Source: Bacillota bacterium (GTDB lineage Bacteria > Bacillota > Clostridia > Oscillospirales > Oscillospiraceae). From it: a stretch of DNA of 60,345 nucleotides. The stretch spans positions 1 through 60,345 of the forward strand of contig JAUMWD010000010.1 of NCBI GenBank assembly GCA_030529825.1. The letters are read 5' to 3'. The translations under genes and the position numbers were made by a program. This document shows, piece after piece, positions 52,168-60,345 of this stretch (position 1 is the stretch's first letter; each line of letters starts with the position of its first letter). The notes under the pieces are model-generated. The model did not search any database. It was not told where the DNA came from and saw nothing but the letters and a program-made list of their open reading frames with translations.

Positions 52168-53109
52168 GTGACGAATCGAACCGTTCAAGCACTCAAGGCC
52201 ATCGATGCTGCCTGGAAAAAAGAACAGGAATTAGTTCGTGAAGGCAAAGGAACGCGCGACTGGACACCAGAGCAGCAGCAGGACATTCTCAGCAGCGGAA
52301 AGGCGCATGATGAGAAAGGCAAAGCATTCGAAGGCCAGCACATGAAAAGTGTTGAAAAATACCCAGAGTGTCAAGGTGACCCTGACAACATCCAATTTCT
52401 GACGAGACAGGAGCATTTGACTGCACATGGTGGCAGCTGGCAGAATCCAACAAACTGGTATTATGATCCTGTCACCGCTGAGAGGTTAGACTTCGGTGAC
52501 GGCCCCTGTATTCCGTGTGAGATTATTGATTTGAGTGAGCTCTATGTTCCAGAGATGCCCGAAGATGCTGAGATCATCGAAGACGGCAGCGATATCCCTG
52601 AAAAGGCAGAGATCGCAGAAGAGACAGCTGTCGCTCCGCCTGATGTTTCAGATTGCTCGGCTGCAAAGGTACCGAAAGCAGCGCCCACAGTTCGCCCGAA
52701 GCAGCACAGCTTCGGGCAGGCAATGCGGCAAGCAGGCAAATCTGCGGCTATGTGGTTTGCAGAGCATCCCGGTGTCGTCACCGCTTTGAAGATTGGCGCA
52801 GCAACGGTGATGGGAACCTATGTGATATCAAAGGTCATATCTGGCGTAAGTGAATCTGGCTCCAGTGAAGGTAGTGGATATCCATCAGCATCCGCTGATT
52901 ACGGATGCGATAGCGGATTTGATGATGACTGCATAGATCTCGAAGAAGACACCGATGATGATACTGCCGAAGAAAAGTCTGAACACGGATATCATGCCAC
53001 TCCCAAGCAGCATCCTGTAGCATCATATACGCAGATAAGACGAGGAAAAGAGGTAGCTGTAAGAGCTCACGTTTCACCGAAAAATCCGGATAAATCGGAC
53101 GATGAATAA
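52168..53109 (+). CDS. HNH/GH-E-type nuclease with C-terminal hydrophobic segment
   Basis: A 313-residue protein starting at GTG 52168, with GGAGG seven bases upstream. Residues about 25-95 hold an HNH-like toxin motif: DWTPEQQQDILSSGKAHDEK, GKAFEGQHMKSVEKYPEC, and NIQFLTRQEHLTAHGG. An acidic linker follows, then a hydrophobic stretch (WFAEHPGVVTALKIGAATVM) and an acidic tail. There is no secretion or PAAR/LXG domain, so it is not a typical exported effector. With the SMI1 gene it may act as an intracellular toxin pair or as defence cargo. Confidence 0.78.
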   Translation: MTNRTVQALKAIDAAWKKEQELVREGKGTRDWTPEQQQDILSSGKAHDEKGKAFEGQHMKSVEKYPECQGDPDNIQFLTRQEHLTAHGGSWQNPTNWYYDPVTAERLDFGDGPCIPCEIIDLSELYVPEMPEDAEIIEDGSDIPEKAEIAEETAVAPPDVSDCSAAKVPKAAPTVRPKQHSFGQAMRQAGKSAAMWFAEHPGVVTALKIGAATVMGTYVISKVISGVSESGSSEGSGYPSASADYGCDSGFDDDCIDLEEDTDDDTAEEKSEHGYHATPKQHPVASYTQIRRGKEVAVRAHVSPKNPDKSDDE

Positions 53110-53155
53110 GGAATGCTTTCGGTGAAAAAGTATCCTTATATTTTGTTCCACACGA

Positions 53156-53190
53156 AAAACGCAGTTAATACAATTTTAACTGCGTTTTTT
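53156..53190 (+). terminator. terminator, repeat family copy 3
   Basis: AAAAACGCAGTTAA and TTAACTGCGTTTTT pair around TACAATT. The trailing CGTTTTTATCAAAAA and CAGCAA stretch matches that after copy 1 at 45369. Confidence 0.9.
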
Positions 53191-53638
53191 CGTTTTTATC
53201 AAAAACCAGCAAGAAGATGCTAAATTAGGTTCGAAGAAAAAGAAAACACCTTTCGCACAGTATGCTGTATTGCGGAAGGAATGGAGAACTTGAAGCCTTT
53301 GGCTAGGATGAAGATAATTGATGGCTCAATGACTGTTGCACAAAATGCAAAAGATAACGAAAATCCTCTATGATTAACTTGTTTTTAACAACGTATATTG
53401 CATGGAACTTGTTTCCTTGGTATAATTAGGTAATAATATGCCTTTTTCTACGATAGCTGCGCCAAATTGTAACACGTTGTTTATCGAATTTGATTTTTCA
53501 AGGTACTATTCTAAAAAAACTTAATATGAAATAATCAGCAACCTTGTAATATGCCCAGAAAGGAGTGAACAATAATTAGGGTTTGAAGATAGCTGAAAAC
53601 AGAAAAATATAAAAGAAGAAAAATATTGGAGGCGTTGT
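53191..53638. other. 448-base intergenic stretch before the McrBC-like pair
   Basis: No gene is supported. A promoter lies at 53398-53426, leaving a leader of about 200 bases before the McrB-like gene, long enough to hold control elements. I see no clear riboswitch fold in it. Confidence 0.6.
53398..53426 (+). promoter_or_regulatory. promoter of the McrBC-like operon
   Basis: TTGCAT, 17 bases, then TATAAT. Confidence 0.7.
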
Positions 53639-56263
53639 ATGGCTCTTTATGCAGGGTTAATTGAGATCGTAAAAACTTATGTGAATTTTAGACCACTATA
53701 CAGATTTGAAGATGGTAGGATGGTGTTGCTAAGCAATAGCGAAATATACAAGCTTTTACCTGAATCTCCCAAAGAAAATATAAATTTCTATTTTCGCAAT
53801 AGTTCAAAAAATGCAACATCCTGTTTTGCTCGCGATGAACTGATTGCCTTTGACTTTGAGACGGACGAATTAGAAGATAACTATAACGCATACGGTGACC
53901 GCAATATTACCGGATACAAAGTAGAACTTACGCGTCCGCTGGCGAATGGAATGATAAAAAAACTCAGTGATCTCAGGTATTATTATGTCCTACCGCTCTC
54001 CAATGTCCGCGGAAACTATAAGACAAATCCCGTTTTGGTACTTGATGACGATTATGTATATGAAGATCTCCAGGTTGTAATCCCAATTGCAGATAAGCAA
54101 AATACGGTGATTGGTCCGTTTACTGTTTCTTACCGTGAAACTGACGGCGAATTCATTGTGCGCACAAACCTTGAATCTTCAAAATATGTGATCGACAGCT
54201 ACAAATACCCTACATACCTTTCTCAGTATGAGATCACCGAAAGAGTATTTGAGAATGATAGCAATTCTGGAATTCAAATAGAATTCATTTACCTTGATCC
54301 AAAAGTATGCGTTCAAAAGACTATTGATGTTATCTCTGATGAGCAGCTTCTGAACGAATTTAAGCGCACAATAGACAGTGACCAATTTACAGACGGCACA
54401 ATAGATTTATCAAACATCGGGGAATTTCTGGACGGATATAAGCAGTCGCTGCTGATGGGACTCGATATTCCAGAAGAAATAAAGGAAGGACGTTTGGAGC
54501 GCCTGAGCGATTTGCTTGGTGACGAGGATAATCTGCACGAGACATTTTCCTACATATCAGATAACATTTCTGCTATCCTCGCAAAATATCAGGGAAACGA
54601 AGAATACTCCAATCTCATCCAGCAGCTTCTTGAAGATAATGACTTCTCCTCAAAAATACAGACATTGTCTATTGTCAAGGGTGAGATCAGCAAGCAGCAG
54701 TCTTTGCTTTCCGAATTGGAGAACCAGGTTGCCGAGCTACAGACTAAGAAAAATGAATCCGAGAGTGATCTGGATACAAAAAGGCAGGAATATGCAGAAC
54801 AGCTGAAGTATGATTTGGATGACGCTATTCAGACCAGTAAGGAAGAGCTTGACAGCTTGCAGGCGCAGATAAAAAGCTCGCAGGATAAGTTAGGCCTTAC
54901 AAATGAGGCAGTCAAGCTTGATGAGCAACTGAAGCGGCTTCGCAAGGACGTTGAGGACAACAAACGACGCAACGATGACTTAAACGATGACTACCGTCAA
55001 ATAAATGATAAGATTCAGACGATGTTTGACCATAGTGCACAAAAGGCTATGGAATTTTCCTTCAACGGAATGCTTTCCAATCGAATGCTCAGACAGGCAG
55101 CCGAATGGGAAAACGCCCAAACTGCTTTGAATTATTCCGACAAGGTCCTGCAATTGCAGGAACTTCCAAAGGCCGATATGTCTTCTTCCGAGTTAGTCGA
55201 TTATCTGACTAAGCGGATCATGACCATACGCCCTAGCTATGACAAGAACACAATTCTTAACATTCTTATCTGCTATACCCAAGGCTTCCTAACGGTTTTC
55301 ACAGGTGAACCCGGAACCGGCAAGACCTCTATCTGCAGGCTTCTTGCCGCCACACTGGGAGAAACAAAAGTAGGGGGCGCTGTTACCGATTCTGGAGACG
55401 GGTTCAATGCCGACCGCTTCATCAATGTATCTGTTGAACGTGGCTGGACAACAAAGCGTGACTTTATCGGATACTTCAACCCTCTGACCAAAACCTTCGA
55501 CAGAAGCAATCGGCAAATATTCGACTGTCTTAATGTCCTCAGCCGTGAAGTCTCGACACCCACTGATCTTCCCTGCACGATCCTACTCGATGAGGCAAAT
55601 CTGAGCCCTATGGAATACTACTGGGCAGATTTTATGAATGTGTGTGATCAGCTTGACGGCAACAGCACAATCAATCTCGGAAACGACTATATTTTTAGAA
55701 TTCCGGATAATCTTCGCTTTGTGGCTACAATCAACAATGACCATACTACCGAGGCGCTGTCTCCGCGCTTGATTGACCGAGCTTGGATCGTCAAGCTCCC
55801 AAAGGTTCAGCCTAGTAATCGATCCGATGCAGATTATATGGCTGAAGATTTCAACTTAATTCCCTGGTCTTTGATGAAGAAAACCTTTGACGTTCCCAAA
55901 TCAGAGGTCAAAGAGATGGGTAGTCCGGCAAAGGAGATTTTTGTCTCCATTGTCCAGAAATTCCGTAGCGCTAATATTTCCGTCAGTCCGAGAGCCGAAG
56001 CTGCAATAATGCGTTACTGGACCGTAGCTCAAAATCTCTTCGAGAGCGGTGATTTTCACCCGTCTGTTATTGCGCTTGACTATGCTATTGCACAGCGCAT
56101 TCTGCCTCATATAAGCGGTAGCGGTGAGAAATTCAAAGACAAACTGGTAGAACTTTCCAACATCTGCAGAGAAAACAACCTGATTCATTCTGCAAGTATT
56201 ATCCGTGATATAGTGAATTATGGTGATGATAAAATGCAGTACTACCAGTTCTTTGAATATTAA
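53639..56263 (+). CDS. McrB-like AAA+ ATPase with coiled coil (CoCoNuT-like)
   Basis: An 874-residue protein. Residues 1-330 are unassigned and beta-rich at the start. Residues about 350-470 form a long coiled coil (SKQQSLLSELENQVAELQTK and later LKRLRKDVEDNKRRND). The McrB-type AAA+ domain follows: Walker A FTGEPGTGKTSICRLLAATL (about 555), Walker B TILLDEANLSPMEYYWADF (about 648), sensor region FVATINNDHTTEALSPRLID. McrB homologues are motors for a McrC nuclease. The McrC-like gene lies 11 bases downstream. Coiled-coil McrBC systems (CoCoNuTs) are predicted to act on RNA or translation; this assignment rests on layout. Confidence 0.87.
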   Translation: MALYAGLIEIVKTYVNFRPLYRFEDGRMVLLSNSEIYKLLPESPKENINFYFRNSSKNATSCFARDELIAFDFETDELEDNYNAYGDRNITGYKVELTRPLANGMIKKLSDLRYYYVLPLSNVRGNYKTNPVLVLDDDYVYEDLQVVIPIADKQNTVIGPFTVSYRETDGEFIVRTNLESSKYVIDSYKYPTYLSQYEITERVFENDSNSGIQIEFIYLDPKVCVQKTIDVISDEQLLNEFKRTIDSDQFTDGTIDLSNIGEFLDGYKQSLLMGLDIPEEIKEGRLERLSDLLGDEDNLHETFSYISDNISAILAKYQGNEEYSNLIQQLLEDNDFSSKIQTLSIVKGEISKQQSLLSELENQVAELQTKKNESESDLDTKRQEYAEQLKYDLDDAIQTSKEELDSLQAQIKSSQDKLGLTNEAVKLDEQLKRLRKDVEDNKRRNDDLNDDYRQINDKIQTMFDHSAQKAMEFSFNGMLSNRMLRQAAEWENAQTALNYSDKVLQLQELPKADMSSSELVDYLTKRIMTIRPSYDKNTILNILICYTQGFLTVFTGEPGTGKTSICRLLAATLGETKVGGAVTDSGDGFNADRFINVSVERGWTTKRDFIGYFNPLTKTFDRSNRQIFDCLNVLSREVSTPTDLPCTILLDEANLSPMEYYWADFMNVCDQLDGNSTINLGNDYIFRIPDNLRFVATINNDHTTEALSPRLIDRAWIVKLPKVQPSNRSDADYMAEDFNLIPWSLMKKTFDVPKSEVKEMGSPAKEIFVSIVQKFRSANISVSPRAEAAIMRYWTVAQNLFESGDFHPSVIALDYAIAQRILPHISGSGEKFKDKLVELSNICRENNLIHSASIIRDIVNYGDDKMQYYQFFEY

Positions 56264-56274
56264 GAGGTCGTAGT

Positions 56275-58515
56275 ATGGATAGAATAAGCTTGCGTCTGAT
56301 ACCTGTCAGAAAAGATGACGACGCACAAGAGCTGATACTTCGTCCTCGTAGCCTTGAAGCTTCAACTTTGGATACAGTGAAGAATCAAGATTCCTTTGTG
56401 TATTGTGATTATGAGTACACAGCCAAGATAAACGGTATTGACATACAGAATATTAAAAACCATTTGTTGCTGCTCAACGAGTGCGAACTGGATTATATTA
56501 TGAATCCGTCAACCGGTGAAATTACATTCGGGACCAGTAATAATGATCGACGCATCTTTACAGAGTGCTTCGGTTATGTCCAGTTTCAATTTATATATAC
56601 CGATATTCAGGGAATTCGTCACTCAATGGAGACCGATTTCATACAGGTGATGGTAAGGCGCTCACGCCGAAATGAATCGGTACGTCGCATGGTGGAATAT
56701 GTCTACAGTAAAAATACCGCTTTTCTCTTTGGTGACAAACAGGTTTCTAAAGACACCTCCGGTATGGGTGATGGTAGCAAAAAGACGCTTGAGGCTAGCA
56801 TTCGACTTTTAAGCCGGATTTCCCTAGTATTTGAGGGAAACTATCACTACTTCAAGGCAAACAGCCGATTTACCACTGTTGCATCAGAGCGTGTTGATCA
56901 CTTTGAAAAACTCCAGTTTGCGACCAACCGCACGCTTCAGTACATTGCACAACACCCCGAAGAGCTGTACTTAGCAAACGGGCAGCAAGGCATAAAAATC
57001 GGCGACAACAATTACCAGCCCGGAAAAACACTCATAACAAGCAATGTGAAATCATTTGATATTTATGAGAACCAGGTCCTTTTGGCGTTTTTGAGATCAG
57101 TAATTATGTCCCTTGACAGCATAGAAGCTGAAATACTTCGTACGGTTAATAGTGTGCCCCAGCGTCCATTTGAAAAACAAGAGTATGTTACATCAACATA
57201 CTTCGTGTTTGCACACACAATAGCAACATTAAATAAGATTTTAGTTGATGTGCGCACTCTTCGACAAAAATACTATAGTATTCAGTCTTCATATGAAAAG
57301 ATTCTCCAAGTCAAAAGAATTGCCTTGACCGGAATACCGAAGCTCACTCCGATTTTTCGCTCAATTCCACAATATCATCAAATTTATGAATGTATAGTTT
57401 CCTGGTATTCTTATGGAGGCTTTACGCTCAGCGAAGAAAAGTACATGCTTTCTTTCCTGAAGGTCAGCTCACTGTACGAAGTATATGTCCTTGCAAAAAT
57501 CATAAATTTCTTCAGAAATGAGGGCTTCTGCCTCGTTAAAACGAATCGAATCACTTACCCGTTTAACGGTTATGCCATGTACACCAATACAACTTGCGAA
57601 AACTATTTTGCTTTCCAAAGTGGAGACAACACCGTTGAGGTATATTATCAACCGGTGATTTATTCTGATGATAGGCGATCTGTGGCAAACATCGGGCTAT
57701 ATCGCAGCACTTCCATCGGCTTCAGTCGAGGAGATGAAGACCCTGGTAAGCCGGGCAGGTATTACTCACCGGATTACATTATCAAGTATTCCTATGCTGG
57801 ATTCAGCGGAAACCGATACATAATCGCTGACGCCAAATTCAGTTCTGTACAGACTGTAAAAAGCAGGGAAGTTCCAAAGCTTGCCTACAAATACCTGTTT
57901 TCTGTGGCCTGCTTTGAAAAAGAAGACTCCGTTTCAGAACTATGCATATTTAACGGTCAGTCCGACTTTGATAACGATGGTGTTACGGATATCTACGATT
58001 TTAGCCGCGGGAGAAATCATATCGTGCCGGGGGCAGAAATCGTAACACTTACGGAAAACGCTACCGACAATGAGGAGTTTCACTTGCGCCTGCTTCGTAG
58101 CACAATCGGAAAATTCCGAGGAATAAAAATCAGTTTTCCTGAAATGCTCCCGTTGCCGTCCAACAACCCTCCAAAGCAAGAAAATGCAGAAGACATGGAA
58201 ATACACTTACCTACACCGCCTGATTCTTCGGCATCCAGTTTGGCAACGACGGCACAAATCTCTGAACCTCAGACTTCGAAAAATGTAAATATAAAATATG
58301 ATAAGGTAAAGCTTATCGATGCTCCCCTTACTTCGTTGCCATTAGATGAGACGCTAAAAGCTTACTTTGAAGAGATTGGACTGATTACGATTCGCGACCT
58401 AGTTCCAAATTTGCAAAAATCTGACCTCGCCAGCTATGAACGCTTGAACCGCGATGCCCGAAGACATGTGGAAGGTGTTTTAAAGGACAAGGGCATCAAA
58501 CTTTCAAAAAAATAA
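56275..58515 (+). CDS. McrC-like DUF2357 + PD-(D/E)xK nuclease
   Basis: A 746-residue partner of the McrB-like ATPase. The N-terminal 450 residues match the DUF2357 pattern of McrC relatives, with LATNRT-type FATNRTLQYI and SFDIYENQVLLAFLRSVIMS. The nuclease core is YYSPDYIIKYSYAGFSGNRY then IIADAKFSSVQ, giving D...DxK (about 499 and 518-520). The C-terminus (LDETLKAYFEEIGLITIRDL and RLNRDARRHVEGVLKDKG) resembles the helix-hairpin-helix/alpha-CTD fold, as in the protein at 17458. The start ATG lies 11 bases after the previous stop. It is probably a type IV restriction nuclease. Confidence 0.86.
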   Translation: MDRISLRLIPVRKDDDAQELILRPRSLEASTLDTVKNQDSFVYCDYEYTAKINGIDIQNIKNHLLLLNECELDYIMNPSTGEITFGTSNNDRRIFTECFGYVQFQFIYTDIQGIRHSMETDFIQVMVRRSRRNESVRRMVEYVYSKNTAFLFGDKQVSKDTSGMGDGSKKTLEASIRLLSRISLVFEGNYHYFKANSRFTTVASERVDHFEKLQFATNRTLQYIAQHPEELYLANGQQGIKIGDNNYQPGKTLITSNVKSFDIYENQVLLAFLRSVIMSLDSIEAEILRTVNSVPQRPFEKQEYVTSTYFVFAHTIATLNKILVDVRTLRQKYYSIQSSYEKILQVKRIALTGIPKLTPIFRSIPQYHQIYECIVSWYSYGGFTLSEEKYMLSFLKVSSLYEVYVLAKIINFFRNEGFCLVKTNRITYPFNGYAMYTNTTCENYFAFQSGDNTVEVYYQPVIYSDDRRSVANIGLYRSTSIGFSRGDEDPGKPGRYYSPDYIIKYSYAGFSGNRYIIADAKFSSVQTVKSREVPKLAYKYLFSVACFEKEDSVSELCIFNGQSDFDNDGVTDIYDFSRGRNHIVPGAEIVTLTENATDNEEFHLRLLRSTIGKFRGIKISFPEMLPLPSNNPPKQENAEDMEIHLPTPPDSSASSLATTAQISEPQTSKNVNIKYDKVKLIDAPLTSLPLDETLKAYFEEIGLITIRDLVPNLQKSDLASYERLNRDARRHVEGVLKDKGIKLSKK

Positions 58516-58526
58516 GCAAATATGAT

Positions 58527-58558
58527 AAACAGACCGCAGATTATTCTGCGGTCTGTTT
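58527..58558 (+). terminator. terminator of the McrBC-like operon
   Basis: AAACAGACCGCAGA pairs with TCTGCGGTCTGTTT around TTAT. Confidence 0.9.
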
Positions 58559-58620
58559 TATGCCTCGACTTTTGCAAAGATAAGGTTACATAGCGCCTGA
58601 TCTTACACAACACATATTCG

Positions 58621-58671
58621 GACAATGCGCAATATTAGAAGTTGCATAAAATCCGATAATGCGCAATATTA
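58621..58671. repeat. two direct repeats of a 17-bp unit
   Basis: GACAATGCGCAATATTA (58621-58637) and GATAATGCGCAATATTA (58655-58671) are identical except for one base, with start points 34 bases apart. They could be recombinase or replication-initiator binding sites. Confidence 0.6.
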
Positions 58672-58679
58672 AAGGCATT

Positions 58680-58704
58680 AATTTGTGGCATATTTGTGGA
58701 ATGA
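58680..58704. repeat. right copy of the 25-nt island-end repeat
   Basis: AATTTGTGGCATATTTG followed by TGGAATGA, matching 12834-12858 at 23 of 25 positions and in the same orientation. It lies just past the McrBC terminator. Confidence 0.55.
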
Positions 58705-58792
58705 AGAGACTTTAAAAGGCGTTAATATACGTTAAACGGCGAGAAGCAGGTATGCAAAAAAGTCAGTGTTTTCAAGGGTTTTCTGCAAGATG

Positions 58793-58851
58793 AATTGGTG
58801 TAGAAATCTGAACTTTTATTTTTGGAAAGTTAGGTTCTACACCAATTTTTT
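58793..58851. repeat. long imperfect inverted repeat
   Basis: AATTGGTGTAGAA pairs with TTCTACACCAATT around about 29 bases that pair in part, followed by six T's. It could be a terminator or a miniature inverted-repeat element. The rest of 58557-58970 has no gene. Confidence 0.55.
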
Positions 58852-58970
58852 GCTGTAAAAGTAACATTTTTTGACCATTTTACAAATTCACCCAATTGGA
58901 CAAATTTTGTATTAAATCTTAAAAATAGATAAGAATCTATGAAAGGACAAGAGATTTGAACCTGCAACCT

Positions 58971-60122
58971 TCAAGGCAAATCCTTTGAAAGTATTGATTT
59001 TTCAAATAATTTTTCTGTACTGTCTGGAGATTTATAATTGTTATATCTGTGCGGGCGGCTGCTGTTATAGAAACTTATATATTCGTCGATACATTTTAGA
59101 AACTCCCGTTCAGAACGATATACTCTTCGATGTAGTTCTTCCTTCTTTAGCAAATTAAAAAACGATTCAATTACCGCATTATCATATGGAGAGCCGCTGC
59201 GTGAAAAGGATTGTGTAATTCCGAGACTTCTTAGCAAGTTCACATATCCGGCGGAAGTATATTGAGCTCCGCGGTCACTGTGAAAGATGAGGTTCTGCGG
59301 CCGCTCTCGGTTTTCATATGCATAGCGCAAGGTTGCCGTTACGAGTTTGGTTGAGCAATTTTTCGAGATTTTGTATGAAACTATTTTTCTTGAAAAAAGA
59401 TCTAAAATTACACAGATATAAAACCGGTTGCCGGCCCACCAAAATTGGGTGATATCTCCTACCCACACTCTGTTTGGAGCATCGACATTGAAATTTTGCT
59501 TTAATAGATTTCGCTTAATGCGGATTTCGCTTGTATATGTCCTTTTGGCATTAACCCCGACACTTTGAATACCTAATTCCTTCATTATTGAGCGGACCAT
59601 TTGCTCTGAAGTATGGACACCCTCTTGCTGCATGAGTGCTAATATTTTGTCCGAGCCATAGCGCTGCTGACTCTTGTCGAATATTTCTATGACGCGTTCT
59701 TTGACAGCCGCTCGATGTTCTTCAGAAACTGTTGGATTCTTGTGATTTACGATTCGCTTCGAATATGTACCACGGGATATTCCTAGCACTTCGCATAGAA
59801 TTTTAGAGCTGTATTTGCCTTCTTGTAGGTCGTATAATTCCAATTTTTCGTCGAGGGTAAGTAGGGAAGATAAATTAATGTCTTTTGCCGCTGACACATA
59901 TTGCTCAAGCTTTGCAGTATGCCTGCGCAAATCTTCATATTTCTTCTGAGACACAGCGGGCTGCTTTGCATATCTGCACGACGGCAACACTGCCTCCTGT
60001 TTTATCCAATAGTAAAGTGTACTTCGCGGGATATGCAGATCTTCAATTATGTTTTTCACTGAGTCGCTTCCGCACTTATATCGTGATAATGCTTCTTGCT
60101 TAATATTTTGAGAATACTTCAT
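58971..60122 (-). mobile_element. IS3-family transposase, single reading frame
   Basis: The 383-residue protein combines an N-terminal helix-turn-helix (SVKNIIEDLHIPRSTLYYWI) and helical OrfA-like part with a DDE integrase core. The three acidic residues are in VWVGDITQFWWAG, LIFHSDRGAQYTS and NAVIESFFNLLKKE. HHH-type SQQRYGSDKILALMQQEGVH precedes the core. Unlike most IS3 members it is one uninterrupted frame with no programmed frameshift. I could not identify matching terminal inverted repeats or a target duplication, so element ends are not set. Confidence 0.9.
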
Positions 60123-60168
60123 TGTTTGCCTCCTTTTCCCAATAGTAAAAGGATACCATAATGTTTAG

Positions 60169-60264
60169 CGAAGACATACCGAAACTCAGGTGCTTCTCAT
60201 AACTAAGAACGATATCGGCGTGAAGTGCTATGAGAATTATCTGGCAAAATATTTGTCAGAATAA
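60169..60264 (+). pseudogene. possible 3' fragment of a gene cut by the IS3 element
   Basis: The frame is open from just after TAG 60166-60168 to TAA 60262-60264 and reads TETQVLLITKNDIGVKCYEN then YLAKYLSE. It has protein-like composition but no start codon with a ribosome site, and lies directly beyond the IS3 gene's upstream region. It may be the tail of a disrupted gene. Beyond 60264 nothing is supported. Confidence 0.3.
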
Positions 60265-60345
60265 TGATAGCATGAATAGATGAAAAAAGCGCTTTTTGGT
60301 GAATTCATAGCAGTAATGATTTCTGCGATATTATGTCAAAAGGCA

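Noticed and set aside
58938-58975. Reverse-strand GGTTCAAATC stretch resembling a tRNA T-arm, possible attachment site
   Set aside because: The rest of the tRNA is missing, the stem does not pair, and the orientation is inverted relative to tRNA-fMet, which would not fit a direct-repeat attachment site.
58793-60200. Terminal inverted repeats for the IS3 element
   Set aside because: I compared both flanks by eye and found no matching TG...CA-type ends; the 58793 inverted repeat is self-contained.

Overview
The window reads as a spore-forming, gut-type member of the Clostridia. I infer an Oscillospirales-like genome from spmA/spmB, the LtaS-type and S-layer-homology proteins, YjzC and DUF6147, but the sequence does not fix genus or species. 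No assembly gap or contamination is evident.

Positions 1-12.8 kb are ordinary chromosome: tRNA-Gly, an AbrB-type regulator, spmA-spmB, a ZIP metal transporter, a NhaC-family antiporter behind a lysine riboswitch, proC, nth, a hypothetical gene, rarA, DUF951, a large SLH/propeller surface protein and an LTA-synthase-like enzyme. This core ends at initiator tRNA-fMet.

From 12.8 kb to about 58.7 kb the sequence is an accessory island built almost entirely of defence and mobile modules. In order it carries: an ECF sigma / DUF4367 / DUF6147 operon; YjzC; a TIR protein with a two-helix membrane partner; a SAM-I-like riboswitch with terminator before an alpha-CTD-like gene and a SNF2 helicase; a phage-satellite core (integrase broken by one amber codon, XRE regulator, excisionase, P4-type primase); an orphan N6 methylase pair; a type I R-M operon (hsdM-hsdS-hsdR) with a single-gene AAA+DUF4435 protein resembling fused PARIS (AriA-AriB) between hsdS and hsdR; a GIY-YIG protein; a fused GmrSD-like enzyme; an SRA-like/HNH enzyme; an RtcB RNA ligase with an XRE regulator and five tightly spaced tRNA genes; an HD hydrolase; an SMI1/KNR4-HNH pair; and a McrBC-like (possibly CoCoNuT-type) pair. 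An IS3-family element closes the window. A near-identical 25-nt sequence occurs just after tRNA-fMet (12834) and just after the McrBC pair (58680), which may mark the island ends.

Two systems stand out. First, 17.3-21.5 kb looks like a SAM-responsive locus: a compact S-box-like aptamer without P4, with a recognisable pseudoknot and a terminator, precedes an alpha-CTD-like gene and a SNF2 ATPase. Because some phages destroy SAM to escape methylation-based defence, a low-SAM trigger is an attractive but unproven idea. Second, 45.4-47.8 kb looks like an inducible tRNA repair and replacement unit: promoter, 45-codon leader ORF, intrinsic terminator, rtcB, XRE gene, then tRNA-Glu(UUC), an aberrant CAU tRNA, tRNA-Leu(AAG), a tRNA-Ser(UGA) with C33, and tRNA-Tyr(GUA). 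The leader packs codons for all five tRNAs into a short stretch. It lies in the same island as a PARIS-like gene, and PARIS AriB is known to cut tRNA. These links are inferences from sequence layout and family knowledge; no search or folding program was run.
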